Shown here piece after piece: positions 16,432 to 26,885 of a DNA stretch of 64,000 bases. The notes below the pieces were generated by a model. That model was not told the origin of the DNA, ran no database searches, and was given only the letters and a program-made list of their open reading frames with translations. The first letter of the stretch is position 1, and every line of letters starts with the position of its first letter. Source of the DNA: CANDOC01 sp965261725 (GTDB lineage: Bacteria; Pseudomonadota; Gammaproteobacteria; Pseudomonadales; Endozoicomonadaceae); contig CBDHDU010000051.1 in assembly GCA_965261725.1 (NCBI GenBank), positions 71,693 through 135,692 of the forward strand, in the 5' to 3' direction. The translations under genes and the position numbers were made by a program.

Positions 16432-17207
16432 TGTCTTTTGCAACAGCAATACAAACAACATCAGTCCCTGTTACCAATAAAGTCATACAACTGAACAGTG
16501 CTCCCATGCTGAAACTTGAAAACATCTCGACCCATTACGGAAAAATTCAGGCACTGCACAACGTCAGTGTTAGTGTAAGACCCGGTGAAATCGTCACCCT
16601 GATCGGTGCAAACGGTGCAGGCAAAACTACCCTGCTGATGACTATCTGTGGCAATCCACATGCCACTGAAGGGCGCATTATATTTGAAGGCAAGGATATT
16701 ACAGCGCTCAATACTTCACAGATCATGCAGGACGGTATCGCTATCGTACCCGAAGGTCGTCGGGTATTTTCGCGCCTTACCGTTGAAGAGAATCTGCATA
16801 TGGGCGGCTATTTCACGCCGCCAGCAGATTTTGAAGAGCGGCTGGAACATGTGCTGGAACTGTTCCCGCGTCTGAAAGAACGTTACCAGCAAAGAAGTGG
16901 CACCATGTCTGGCGGCGAACAGCAAATGCTGGCCATTGGTCGAGCCTTGATGAGTAAACCTCGATTATTGTTTCTCGATGAGCCCTCGTTGGGGCTGGCA
17001 CCCATCGTGATTCAGCAGATTTTCGAAATTATTGAAAAACTGCGGGAAGAAGGCGTTACTATCTTTCTTGTTGAGCAGAATGCTAACCAGGCACTCAAAC
17101 TTGCTGACCGGGGTTATGTATTGGAGAACGGGCGCATAGTACTGCAGGATTCAGGCTCAAACCTGTTAGCAAACGAAGATGTTCGCAAAGCGTATTTGGG
17201 CGGCTGA
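16431..17207 (+). CDS. livF: Branched-chain amino-acid ABC transporter ATPase LivF
   Basis: 258 residues. Walker A GANGAGKTT, signature MSGGEQQMLAIGRALM, Walker B LLFLDEPSLGLAP, and FLVEQNANQAL with Gln after the Glu as usual in LivF. The start at 16431 adds about 25 residues ahead of the usual MLKLENIS (16506). I keep 16431 because GGGAGA lies before it and it overlaps the livG stop; 16506 has no clear ribosome-binding site. Confidence 0.94.
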   Translation: MSFATAIQTTSVPVTNKVIQLNSAPMLKLENISTHYGKIQALHNVSVSVRPGEIVTLIGANGAGKTTLLMTICGNPHATEGRIIFEGKDITALNTSQIMQDGIAIVPEGRRVFSRLTVEENLHMGGYFTPPADFEERLEHVLELFPRLKERYQQRSGTMSGGEQQMLAIGRALMSKPRLLFLDEPSLGLAPIVIQQIFEIIEKLREEGVTIFLVEQNANQALKLADRGYVLENGRIVLQDSGSNLLANEDVRKAYLGG

Positions 17208-17233
17208 TACACCCATATAAATAATCAAATATT

Positions 17234-17851
17234 ATGGAAACGTTAAAACAGAAGCTCAAAACTGCTTCAGCTTTACTACTGGATATGGACGGCACACTGC
17301 TGGATGCTGAGGCACTCTATATTCAGGCTAGAGAATGGGCCGCTGAGCAGATGGGCTTCTGTTACGACGCGGAATTGATTCGTATCGGCCACGGCCGAAA
17401 AAGCACTGCATTTCTGGATGAGCTGAAAAGCCGGGCTGGAAGTGATTTCGATGTAACCACCTTCCAACGCCTGCAAATGCAGTACCGCCGAGAGAACAAC
17501 ATCAATGCCATGATTCGTTATATGCCCGGAGCCGAGGCTCTTCTGAAATGGCTGAAAAGCGCGGGAATACCCTCAGCGCTGGTGACATCTTCCGGCAGGC
17601 ACCACGTTGACAAGATGCTGGTGCAGTTTCCCCTGATGCAGGTTATCGATGAAATTGTCGCTTCCGATGATGTATCACATAACAAGCCTCACCCGGAACC
17701 TTATCTGATCGCTTGCCAGCACCTGAATTTAGCGCCTGAAGACTGCATTGCCATTGAAGATTCCCAGCCCGGTATCGACTCAGCGTTAGAAGCAGGCTGT
17801 CAGGTCATCGATACCAGAACGCTGGGCAGCCTTGAAAAAATACTGCCCTGA
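17234..17851 (+). CDS. HAD-superfamily (subfamily IA) phosphatase
   Basis: 205 residues. Motif I LLLDMDGTLLD (nucleophile Asp), motif II ALVTSSG (Thr/Ser), Lys in SHNKPHPEPYL, and motif IV AIEDSQPGIDSAL. The helical cap between motifs I and II marks a beta-phosphoglucomutase/phosphatase type enzyme acting on a small phosphorylated metabolite that cannot be named. It starts 26 bp after livF with no terminator between, so it probably rides on the liv transcript. Confidence 0.88.
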   Translation: METLKQKLKTASALLLDMDGTLLDAEALYIQAREWAAEQMGFCYDAELIRIGHGRKSTAFLDELKSRAGSDFDVTTFQRLQMQYRRENNINAMIRYMPGAEALLKWLKSAGIPSALVTSSGRHHVDKMLVQFPLMQVIDEIVASDDVSHNKPHPEPYLIACQHLNLAPEDCIAIEDSQPGIDSALEAGCQVIDTRTLGSLEKILP

Positions 17852-17854
17852 TTA

Positions 17855-18517
17855 TTACAGTTGCCAGCGGTTCCCCCATGCTGCGCTATAGTCAGGCGCT
17901 CTTTCATTATCAGGAGAATACTGATCCGGCACCATCTGGCTGACTGTCTGCTTCATCACCAATTCCCCCGACCATACAGGCAAATCAATATCATCTTTGT
18001 CTTCATTGGGCCCGCCAGTTCGCACTTTGACTGATGCTTCTTTCAGTTCAATGGAAAGAATGGTTGTTGCCCTTAGCTCTTTTTCAGAAGGAGGTCGCAC
18101 CTTATCCCATCGACCCGGCGCAATGTGTTCCAGAAACAGTTTCAGGGATTCATTAATTTCTGATGGGTCAGTCACTTCACGGAACTGGCCAAAAACAACA
18201 GCTGACCGATAATTCGCACTGTGATGAAAAGCTGACTTTGACAACACCATGCCATCCAGCAGCGTTGCCGTCACACAACAGTTAGCACCCGTCGTTAATG
18301 CCTTAATCATTCTGCTGCCATTACTGCCGTGAATATATAGTCGGTTTACCACACGCCAGCACAGCATTGGAATCACATAGGATTGATCTTCAACAGCAAA
18401 GCCAACATGGGCAACATGAGCCTCATCAAAAATCTTATATAGCATCTCACGATCAAATACTGCCTGTTTAGGACCGCGCCTGATTCTGTTTTTTTGAGTC
18501 TGCTTTAGTGGTTCCAT
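17855..18517 (-). CDS. Pyridoxamine-5'-phosphate-oxidase-like flavin-binding protein
   Basis: 220 residues of the split-barrel FMN-binding type (Pyridox_ox_2 / NimA-like). Visible parts: an N-terminal VFDREMLYKIFDEAHVAHVGF strand-helix unit shortened here to its core, YIHGSNGSRMIKAL (flavin phosphate contacts), and HHSANYRSAVVFGQFREV. Such proteins often sit divergent from a MocR-type regulator, exactly as here (18616). The substrate is unknown. It converges with the HAD gene, leaving 3 bp between stops. Confidence 0.8.
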   Translation of the reverse strand: MEPLKQTQKNRIRRGPKQAVFDREMLYKIFDEAHVAHVGFAVEDQSYVIPMLCWRVVNRLYIHGSNGSRMIKALTTGANCCVTATLLDGMVLSKSAFHHSANYRSAVVFGQFREVTDPSEINESLKLFLEHIAPGRWDKVRPPSEKELRATTILSIELKEASVKVRTGGPNEDKDDIDLPVWSGELVMKQTVSQMVPDQYSPDNERAPDYSAAWGNRWQL

Positions 18518-18615
18518 TAGCGTCCAGCCCGTTTATTGCTTGTCATTGATGGAAAATAATACAAAGCTACTGGCACCCTAAAGAGAACCAATTTGCACAA
18601 ATACAGGGAACCAGT

Positions 18616-20330
18616 TTGAGCCGACATCCCCGAATACCTGTTGCTGAAATCAGAGACATTGCTTTTCTAAAGCATGCAGAGGCTCCTCTGTTCCAGCAGC
18701 TCTATCAAGCGCTCGGAGAGCGAATTCTGGATGGTCGTATTCGACCTGAAACTTACCTGCCTTCCAGTAGAGCGCTGGCAGAACAACTGAAGGTTTCCAG
18801 AAATACTGTTATCGCTGCTTATGATCAGCTTATCGCTGAGGGTTACCTGCAGTCGAAGCCCGGAGCAGGTACGTTTGTTGCGAAAGATTTACCCGAAAGC
18901 TGGTTTCATACAAAGACCAATAGACAGTCAAAAACTCCTAATAGAAGAACAGTAACTCTTTCCCGCTATGCAGAAGCAATAAATAGCCAGTCAGCGCTAA
19001 TGAAGGTAATCAGCGCTTCTGTGTCGGCGTGCCTGACCTGAAAGCGTTTCTGGTAAAGATATGGAATCGTCTTTCACAGCAGTTGCCGCCTACAGGAGTG
19101 CAAAGCCTTACCTGATTACCACTGAGCGTACGCCAGCATGTAGAAGAATGGCTATCGCTTAAAGGCTTGGCGTGCATGACCTTTAAAATTCATGAACTAT
19201 CGTCTTGTTAGCGAGAGACTATATATTGCTGCTTTTAACGTTCTGATCACGGGGTTAATAGTACATCCGTATATGCTACGAGACAGAGTAATTAACAAAG
19301 GTACTCCTGTAGACATGCGTAGCTTCAGTGGTAATCAGGAAGCCTTATGGGTTTTGGAGATACCTCAGGCTACCCACCACTGAAAGAGGCTATTGCAGAC
19401 TACGTAAGAAGCTCCTGGGCTGTTCAGTGCGAAGCCAATCAAATAATAATTACTGCCGGAGCCCAGCAGGCACTGGATTTATGTGCACGAATTTTTCTTA
19501 ATCAGGGAGATTACGCTGCGATAGAAAACCCCGGCTATATCGGCGCGCGCCGGGCATTATTATCAACTGGTGCTCATTTATTACCCTGCCCGGTGGATCA
19601 TCAGGGGCTGCAAGTCGAACACCTGAAATCACTGCCTCATAACCCGCGCCTGATTTATTTGACACCTGCCCACCAATACCCGATGGGACCGGTATTATCA
19701 CTGGATCGCAGAATGGCATTACTGGAATGGGCACAACAGCATCAATGCTGGATTCTGGAAGACGACTATGACAGTGAATACCATTACTCCCATCGTCCAC
19801 TTGCCAGTCTTCAGGGTCTGGATCAGCATCAGCAAGTGCTTTATATCGGTTCTTTCAGCAAAGTGCTGTTCCCTTCGCTCAGGCTTGGTTATCTCATTCT
19901 TCCACCTCATCTGGTTAATGTCTTCACTCAAGCTAAAGCCGAACATTCAGGTCAGACACCTCTTCACGTTCAGGCTGTAACAGCAGCATTTATGCAGGAA
20001 GGCCACTTCAGCCGTCATCTGAAACGTACGCGAATAAGCTACGGAGAAAAGTTGAGTCTATTACTCGATTGCTGCCGGGAACTTGAAGAGTGGTGTGTAG
20101 TTCACGCCAGTGGGGCGGGCATGCATCTGGTGCTGGAATTTAAAACCGATATCTCGGAAGAAGAGGTACACAACAGGCTCCTGGGCAAGCAGATTCTTAG
20201 CACTAGGCTAAGCAGCTATTTTATTGGGCAAGATAAAAAATACGGACTTGCTCTTGGCTTTGCCAACAGCACGCATCAAGATATACAAAATGGAATTACA
20301 ACTCTTAGAAAAATTTTTACGTCCTTATAA
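18616..20330 (+). pseudogene. MocR/PdxR-type GntR regulator, broken by a MITE and a frameshift
   Basis: The N-terminal GntR winged helix is intact (LFQQLYQALGERILDGRI; LPSSRALAEQLKVSRNTVIAAY; GYLQSKPGAGTFVA). The C-terminal aminotransferase-like domain resumes at SLMGFGDTSGYPPLKEAI, with the PLP lysine segment GSFSKVLFPSLRLGY. Between them lie a frameshift near 19010 (the linker FCVGVPDLKAF is in another frame) and a 229-bp MITE at 19111-19339 that, when removed, rejoins VQSL to MGFGD in frame. It probably once controlled the divergent flavoprotein gene. The N-terminal 141 residues could still be made and bind DNA. Confidence 0.88.
19111..19339. mobile_element. 229-bp MITE in the MocR gene
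   Basis: Non-coding insert with TIRs starting CCTGATTACCACTGA (15 perfect bases, then further similarity through TACGC) at both ends, flanked by the 8-bp TSD AAGCCTTA (19103-19110 and 19340-19347). It carries no transposase, and no full-length relative with these ends is in the window. Confidence 0.9.
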
Positions 20331-20427
20331 GCCTGTCGCTCTACCTAGGGGCTATTGACGTTCTATAAAAAATATTCATGTTTTTATCACCATTCCATTT
20401 TAGAATGGTAGAAAAAAGTGGGGGGGG

Positions 20428-21102
20428 ATGGATATGACAATAAGCTACCGGGAACTCAATGCCACCCTGCGCGCCACTCGGGATGATATCGACAGCCGTC
20501 TTTCTGTGCGCCTGCATCGCGCTGTCAGTTGGATTCGTAGTGCAGAAGAGCACGCAGAGGACCTGGATCTGGCATTTATATCGCTCTGGATAGGCTTCAA
20601 TGCCTGCTATGCGGCCGACCAGATACAGCAGCAAGCTCTGGGTGATCGCCAGCAATTCCACGATTTCGTTAATAAGCTTGTAAAACACGACCAGTGTGAA
20701 GCTATCTATCGCTGTCTGTGGAAGAACTTTCCGGGGCCGGTACGAATGCTGATAAATAACAAATATATCTATGGTCGCTTCTGGCAGTCTGTACGCGAGG
20801 GAGACGACAACTGGGAAATTCTCTTCGATAAAGACCGTCGTGTTGCGCTGAGGAATCTGGCCAATGGCAATATTCCCGAGTTAATGAGCACGGTGCTGGA
20901 TCGCCTTTATATCCTGCGAAACCAACTTATTCACGGCGGCGCAACGTACAGTAGCAAAATCAACAGAAACCAAGTGCAGGACGGCGCCAGAATAATGGGA
21001 GAGCTGTTACCCGTTATCGTCCAGATTATGCTGACCGCATCGCTCGACAGAGCTGAAATAGACTGGGGAGATGTCCATTTCCCGGTTCAGGAAACAGCCT
21101 GA
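20428..21102 (+). CDS. Protein with a C-terminal HEPN-like RNQLIH motif
   Basis: A 224-residue, helical, soluble protein. RNQLIHGG at residues 164-171 matches the R-x4-H catalytic motif of HEPN ribonucleases, within a context (LYILRNQLIHGG, later NQVQDGARIMGELLPVI) like that of ApeA-type HEPN domains. HEPN proteins act as toxins, CRISPR-linked nucleases or antiphage effectors. No cognate antitoxin gene is adjacent, so its role is open. Upstream is an odd G-octamer directly before the ATG, serving as the only purine-rich ribosome-binding site. Confidence 0.6.
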   Translation: MDMTISYRELNATLRATRDDIDSRLSVRLHRAVSWIRSAEEHAEDLDLAFISLWIGFNACYAADQIQQQALGDRQQFHDFVNKLVKHDQCEAIYRCLWKNFPGPVRMLINNKYIYGRFWQSVREGDDNWEILFDKDRRVALRNLANGNIPELMSTVLDRLYILRNQLIHGGATYSSKINRNQVQDGARIMGELLPVIVQIMLTASLDRAEIDWGDVHFPVQETA

Positions 21103-22489
21103 AGTAAACGACTATAGCCAGCTATTTAGTTTTGCTGGCTGATTTCATACTGCGCTGATATCTGCGCAAAGCCCTCTGACACAGCCTATCATTAGCTATT
21201 TGTACTTCACTGTACACTTTTCGACGATAGTTTATTAATTTCCATGCATATATTTCATCACGCTGATGGCGCGGCACATCATACCGATGAAGTTATCTCT
21301 GGCAGATATAACAAAACACTTTCAATACCCGACATTTTCAGACTCTCAACGCCTGGTGCAATTGAATTTACGTTTACCATTCTGACTTACAGTATTGATG
21401 CTTGGTTTATCAGCAAGATAGACAGCCCTGAACTGGCCGCCCCTGGTGTTATTTTCCCTTTTTGCTTCTGCATTCAGTCGTTTCAGTTCGGAATGAGTAA
21501 TGCTGTGGTACTGAAAGTCTCCGGGGCATGGGGGAGAAGGAATGCAAAGCTTGCCAGAAAATATGCTACACACGCGTTATTAATAACGTCTTTATTTATT
21601 GGCGGGCTTTTGGGCTTGGGAGCACTTGCCTTTATATCTCCCCTCTATCACTTGCTTCAGATTCCTCCTGATATTCATGCTTCCGTCATGAGTTACCTCA
21701 ATATCTGGCTACCTGCTCTCTTCATTTCTGCCTCGTTGTATGTCACCACAGTGATTATGCGAGGGGCTGGAATGATCTGGCTGGCAACCAGCTTTAATAT
21801 TGTTAATACATTGATCTATACCATGGTGCTGCTCCTGCTGATCAGCCATTTTGGTATTCAGGAGGCGGCATTATCAGTATTGTTCACATCAGCGATCATG
21901 CTGACTGTTGTCTTGGTTACTTTTTACAGGCTGGAGCGGCTATCGGCTCCTTCTTGCAGAATTAAACACTATCAACACTATTGCAGAGTATTTTTACCAA
22001 CAGCTCTGCCTGCCAGTTTTTCGATTCTTCTCGAACCACTCTCCGCTGCAGTTATTGCCCATCAAATGCTAATGTTCGGTCACAATGCTGTCGCCGGATA
22101 TAGCGTTGGCGCAAGGCTGGAACTCGTTGCTTTTATCAGCTGTTTTTCTCTGCGTAAGGTGCTGGCTCCCTATATCAGCTATAACCTGAAAAGAGATCAA
22201 CATGAAAATATACAGCAATCAATCAGACAAACGCTGTTGTTTGTTATTTATTCGCAAATAATCATCTGCCTGTTAATTGTCGGCTGCTCTGTCCTGATCA
22301 GTCATAGTTTTAGTTCAAATGTGGCCATTCAGGATATAACAACCCGATTCCTGCAAATTGTGCCTTTCGGATATATTGGACAGGGAATCTGCTACTTCTC
22401 TATCTGCGTCATGATTTCCCTTAACAACCCGACCAAGGCACTGAAGTTTTCATTTATATGGCACTTTATTCTGGTTGTCGGTCTTAGCT

Positions 22490-24219
22490 AGTGCCTGTCA
22501 GAAAACGCATGAACTATAGCTGCCTGTGTTAATGAGTCACTGTTAGGTGGATCATTTGAGTTTGCTGTTCAATCAATGCAGCGGTTTTCAGTCACAATTG
22601 TTCAAAAAATGTTCAAAACCTTCACTCCGTAGATGTCAGTAAGCCTCACGACATGCATGATCTGAACGAACACCGGATTACCAAACCATCAACAGGCGAC
22701 TATTGCCGATCCCTTTCCAACAGCACTTTGCCCAGACGCTGCAGGTTATTTGCCACAACAGCCAGCGAAACATAACGCTTGAAGGCATCCAGCCCTTTAT
22801 CCGGACATTTATCCAGACCATGGGCTTCCAGAGCATTAATATCCGACTCAACAGCAGAGTGCTGTCGTTTTGCACGGACAAACGCCAGGTGTGATTCCCG
22901 TTTTTTGTCCTCTAACGACATCTTTCCTTTTTTAGGTAGTACAGCCCTGTCCAGCAAGTTTTCCAGTTTTACAAGATTATCCGGACTCCAGAACCCCTTG
23001 TCGTAGCTGACTTGACTCAAGACTGGAAAGCGCTCTTTGGCTCCCTTGGCCATAGGAACCGTTACCTGGTCGTCCGTTTGCTTTTCCATGACCTGGTGGT
23101 GAAGCGTAAAGCCGAACTGATCCTGCAACACACAAACACGCAAGCCCAGTTCAACCGGTACGCCCGCCTTGCCTTTGCTGACCCACTCGGTATGAGGTTC
23201 AAACAGCGAAAAGATTTTCTCTGCATGCGGTATGGTTTCATGCTCAATGACCCGCCGATGAATCAGACTAACCTGATGTTTGGCATGCAGCAGATAGTAG
23301 CTGAGCGCTTCAAGGCGTGGTTCATCAGGTTGATGCTTTGTCAGCACGGAGTACGTTACATCGGCCATCCGAATGATTTTCAGGCTGAGCTTCAGGTACT
23401 CAATATGCGCCATTTCAATGTCATGCTGTCGTTTGCTTTTTTGTAACTCGTCAGCTGACGTAGAGTGCTTCAGGTTACGCACTGTATGGTAAAGCTTCTT
23501 ATGCTGCCGCTGCAGGTAGCGATGCTGTCGCCAGCCGGGGAGTTTGTGCTCATGAGCTGAAGCCGAAGCAAACTCAATGATTTTACGACAAGCATCGCTC
23601 AGCAAGTTAATGTCGGTGGGGAAATGGACATTGGTTTTTACGACAAACGAATCGGCACGGCCATGTAACGGTTCGCTCTTTTTTTTTACCAGCGAGTGCC
23701 CTGCCGCAACGACAACCTGATTGATCTGATCCAGCACCTGCGGGGTAAACAGGCTGATATTATCCTGCAACGTCTGTATATGGTAGGTGTGCGTGCAATA
23801 AGGGCCATGTCCGAGCATCTGACGCAAAGTGCCGTGTTCATTGGCCAGTTCCTGCAAACGGTCATAATCGCAATTGATCACCAGGCGGAGGGTGCCAAAC
23901 ACGAGTATTCTCCAGAGTTCCATCCCGGGGCGACCGTTGTTTTGGTCAGATAGAATCATGGAGTCGAGTACCTGAAAGACCTGCTGTCTCAGCTCTGGCG
24001 TTGTGTAAATGTGCTGCAATGCTCGCAGGATACGAGGGATATCGTCTCTGGACTTGGGGTTAAACTGGACGGATGAGATATCGACTTCACCCAGCTGCAT
24101 TTGTGGATTGATGGTCTGGCGCATAAATTTGAAAAACAGCCTGTTTTGGAAAATCTTCAATAGTTATATTTGGTTGCAGGCTGCTATTTTCAAGGTTTGA
24201 GGGTTTTCGGACAGGCACT
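22490..24219 (-). mobile_element. ISNCY-like element, copy 1
   Basis: 1730 bp with TIRs starting AGTGCCTGTC-GAAAAC, flanked by a palindromic 4-bp TSD AGCT (22486-22489 and 24220-24223). Copy 2 at 32091-33820 has the same length and encodes an identical transposase, so transposition was recent. Confidence 0.9.
22700..24160 (-). CDS. ISNCY/IS1182-like transposase, copy 1
   Basis: 486 residues. NPKSRDDIPRILRALQ and NNGRPGMELWRILVFGTLRL form the N-terminal domain. ADSFVVKTNVHFPTD looks like the first-Asp strand, SYDKGFWSPDN the second, and SAVESDINALEAHGLDKCPD the third acidic position. I place it with ISNCY-like families, while the palindromic 4-bp target resembles IS1182; the family call is tentative. 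Intact and identical to copy 2 (32150-33610). Confidence 0.8.
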   Translation of the reverse strand: MKIFQNRLFFKFMRQTINPQMQLGEVDISSVQFNPKSRDDIPRILRALQHIYTTPELRQQVFQVLDSMILSDQNNGRPGMELWRILVFGTLRLVINCDYDRLQELANEHGTLRQMLGHGPYCTHTYHIQTLQDNISLFTPQVLDQINQVVVAAGHSLVKKKSEPLHGRADSFVVKTNVHFPTDINLLSDACRKIIEFASASAHEHKLPGWRQHRYLQRQHKKLYHTVRNLKHSTSADELQKSKRQHDIEMAHIEYLKLSLKIIRMADVTYSVLTKHQPDEPRLEALSYYLLHAKHQVSLIHRRVIEHETIPHAEKIFSLFEPHTEWVSKGKAGVPVELGLRVCVLQDQFGFTLHHQVMEKQTDDQVTVPMAKGAKERFPVLSQVSYDKGFWSPDNLVKLENLLDRAVLPKKGKMSLEDKKRESHLAFVRAKRQHSAVESDINALEAHGLDKCPDKGLDAFKRYVSLAVVANNLQRLGKVLLERDRQ

Positions 24220-24312
24220 AGCTAGGCGATGGGAATACTGACGGGCAGTACCGGAGCCTTCTGGGGTATGTTACTCGGAAACAGTCTGGCGGGATTAATC
24301 AGTATTATTTTA

Positions 24313-25687
24313 GGCTCTTCAGGGATAACTGTGGGTAAAAGCGAACAAGATTTGAGGATAGAAACACCAGTGCCTGACTTTTGATAGCTTTTTGTTGATG
24401 GACAAAAAAACAACAAAAGGCAGCACTGATACTGATTAAGACTATCCTCAATAAAGTTCATAAACTCAAGTCTTTTGTTTATCAGGATGTAAAACTCGGC
24501 TTCTATCAGGGCTCTGAAGTATTCAATGTGACTGTGGCTCCACGGAAGAACAGTCATGCTATCTGCTCAGGATGCAAAAAAGCTGCTCCGGGCTATGACC
24601 GCCTTACTGAGCGTCGCTTCGAATTCGTTCCCCTCTGGGGCATCAGGGTTTTTCTGCTCTACAGAATGCGTCGGGTTGAATGCAAGACATGTGGTGTAAA
24701 GGTTGAACAGGTTCCATGGGCGGATGGCAAGAAAGAACTTACCAAAGTCTACATGCAGTTTTTGGCAAGCTGGGCCCGAAAGCTCTCGTGGAAAGAGGTT
24801 GCCTGCATTTTCAATACCTCATGGGAGAAGGTCTTTCATGCTGTTGAGTATGTGGTTGAATGGGGCAAAGCACATCGCCCTCTCGACAATATCAAGGCCA
24901 TTGGTGTAGATGAGGTGGCGTATCAAACAGGTCATAAATACCTGACTGTGGTTTACCAGATCGACCGTGATTACACACGGCTGTTGTGGGTTGGACAGGA
25001 GCGAACCGAAGCCACCATTCGCCGTTTCTTCTCATTCTTTGGTGCACAGAGAAGCCAGCAGTTGGAATATGTCTGCTCTGACATGTGGCAGCCCTACGTG
25101 AAAGCGATTGCGGAGTATGCCAGCCAGGCGCTGCATATTCTGGATCGTTTCCATATTGTTGCCATGCTGAACAAGGCCATTGATGAAGTCAGAGCCTCAG
25201 AGCACAAACAGCTTCAGGCAGCCGGATATGAACCTGTTCTGAAAAAAACTCGCTGGTGCCTACTCAAGAGAAAAGAGAACCTGACCGAGAAAGAAGAGAT
25301 CAAGCTAAACACAGTACTCCGGTACAACCTGAAAAGTGTCAGGGGTTACCTGCTCAGAGAAGAGTTCCAGGTTTTCTGGGACTACATCTCACCACACTGG
25401 GCAGGAAAGTATCTGGATCGGTGGTGTACAAGAGTCATGCGATCAAAGATAGAGCCAATGAAGAAAGTGGCTAAAACTGTTCGGCGACATAAGCCGCTTA
25501 TCCTGAACTGGTTCAGGGCAAAAAAGGCATTTTCCAGCGGAATTGTTGAAGGGCTGAATACCAGGATAAAACTCACTACGAGAAAATCGTATGATTCAGA
25601 ACCTATAAATGTGCAGAAGTTGCTTTATATCATGCGCTTGGCAAGCTGCCTGAACCAGAAACTACCCATAGATTTTGCTGACGAGGC
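24313..25687 (+). mobile_element. ISL3-family element, copy A (simple, 1375 bp)
   Basis: The ends GGCTCTTCAGGG... and ...CTGACGAGGC are imperfect TIRs. The 8-bp TSD TTATTTTA flanks it at 24305-24312 and 25688-25695. This is the only copy without the group II intron and defines the empty intron target GGGACTA / CATCTCACC near 25380. Confidence 0.95.
24432..25682 (+). pseudogene. ISL3 transposase, copy A (lost start, C-terminal frameshift)
   Basis: It aligns along its length with the ISL3 transposase. The expected ATG is ATA (24429-24431), so the longest product would start at GTG 24528 (VTVAPRKNSH). One base is missing near 25592 (CGTATGATTC where the other copies have CGTATGGATTC), so KSYGFRTYKCAE becomes KSYDSEPINVQ and the frame runs out of the element to 25814. 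The central DDE region is intact. Activity is doubtful. Confidence 0.85.
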
Positions 25688-25721
25688 TTATTTTAATGAA
25701 TCAGGAAATAGAGCGGGCACT

Positions 25722-25749
25722 AAAAAGCCGACTCTGATTAGAGTCGGCT
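25722..25749 (-). terminator. Intrinsic terminator of the arc operon
   Basis: On the minus strand: AGCCGACTC, a 6-nt loop, GAGTCGGCT, then TTTTTA. A 9-bp GC-rich stem plus U-run 37 bp past the arcC stop. The same DNA encodes the tail of the MATE gene from the other side. Confidence 0.88.
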
Positions 25750-25785
25750 CGTATTGTTCAGAAGAAACTTTAAATAGCTTTCAGC

Positions 25786-26724
25786 TTAACCGTAGTAACG
25801 AGCACCGTCTTTAACATCAGCACGAACAACAGTACCGGAATCACCGGTCAGAATTTCAGCTGCCTGATCCAGAGAACCAATACCCGCCATCTTGCCGCCA
25901 TTGCGAACAAAGTTGCAGCAAGCTTCAACTTTAGGACCCATGGAGCCAGCAGCAAAACCGAAGCTGTCCATTACGTCAGGTGTCGCACTGTGGATATCTT
26001 TGGAATCCGGCTGACCAAAGTTGGTAGCAACGGCTGGTACGTCAGTGAGAATCAGCAGCGCATCAGCTTCCAGACCTTCAGCCAGTACAACAGATGCACG
26101 GTCTTTGTCGACTACCGCTTCAACCGGTACCAGTTTGCCTTCTGCATCACGGGTAACCGGCACACCACCGCCACCGCCACAGATCATGGTGATATCACCG
26201 GAAGCAGCCAGCTGCTTCAGGGATTTCATTTCCAGTACTTCTTTCGGCATTGGGGAAGGCACTACACGACGGAAGTATTCGCCATCTGCCTTAATAGTCC
26301 AGTCCGGGTTCAGCTTCAGCAGTTCATCAGCCTGTTCTTTGGTGTAAACCGGGCCAACGTATTTGTCAGGGTCAGCAAAAGCTGCGTCAGCGGTATCCAC
26401 GATAGTTTGAGTGGAAACGGTGCAGATTTCGTGACCTTCCAGTTCGTTACGCAGTTCCTGTTCGAACATGAAACCGATCATGCCCTGAGTCTGAGCACCC
26501 AAAGCGTCTAGCGGGTAATTGCCCACAGCGTCATACGCTTCATTCATCAGCGCCAGCATGCCGACCTGAGGACCGTTACCATGAGTCAGGATAACCTGAT
26601 GATTTTTGGCAATACGAGCGATGGATTTAGCGGCGACACGGATATTTTCACGCTGAATATCAGCTTCCTGAGCCTGTCCACGCTGAAGAATGGCGTTACC
26701 GCCGAGAGCAATTACTACACGCAT
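25786..26724 (-). CDS. arcC: Carbamate kinase
   Basis: 312 residues. It makes ATP from carbamoyl phosphate and ADP, the energy-yielding last step of the arginine deiminase pathway. Signatures: MRVVIALGGNAIL at the start, LTHGNGPQVG, TMICGGGGGVPV, VVDKDRASVVLAE, LLILTDVPAV and GSMGPKVEA. The frame is open to 26757 but MRVVIALGG is the family start. Third gene of arcABC; a strong stem-loop separates it from arcB. Confidence 0.96.
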   Translation of the reverse strand: MRVVIALGGNAILQRGQAQEADIQRENIRVAAKSIARIAKNHQVILTHGNGPQVGMLALMNEAYDAVGNYPLDALGAQTQGMIGFMFEQELRNELEGHEICTVSTQTIVDTADAAFADPDKYVGPVYTKEQADELLKLNPDWTIKADGEYFRRVVPSPMPKEVLEMKSLKQLAASGDITMICGGGGGVPVTRDAEGKLVPVEAVVDKDRASVVLAEGLEADALLILTDVPAVATNFGQPDSKDIHSATPDVMDSFGFAAGSMGPKVEACCNFVRNGGKMAGIGSLDQAAEILTGDSGTVVRADVKDGARYYG

Positions 26725-26885
26725 TTTCATTTCTCGATGAATTATTCTGAGCGACAAACCTCAAATAAACGGATATTTGTCGACTTTATCGCGAAATCAG
26801 AGTGTGCAACACCCGACAAATGCTTACTTTGTCTGAGATCAATATAAATTCGCGAAATTCAGAAAGAGTAAAACCAGATAAAAGT

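Larger units (their letters stand above)
21244..25737 (+). pseudogene. MATE-family multidrug/Na+ antiporter, split by two insertion sequences
   Basis: The first 415 codons (21244-22488) encode a normal MATE protein: TPGAIEFTFTILTYSIDAWFIS is the first-helix region and about eleven membrane segments follow. Helix 12 is interrupted by the ISNCY-like element (22490-24219), continues as MGILTGSTGAFWGMLLGNS (24229 onward), and is cut again by ISL3 copy A (24313-25687). It ends MNQEIERALKSRL at 25737. Even with both elements removed, a TAG codon remains at the first junction (LS-TAG-AMG), so it needs a point change as well. The truncated product lacks only the last helix, so residual function cannot be excluded. 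Confidence 0.85.
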
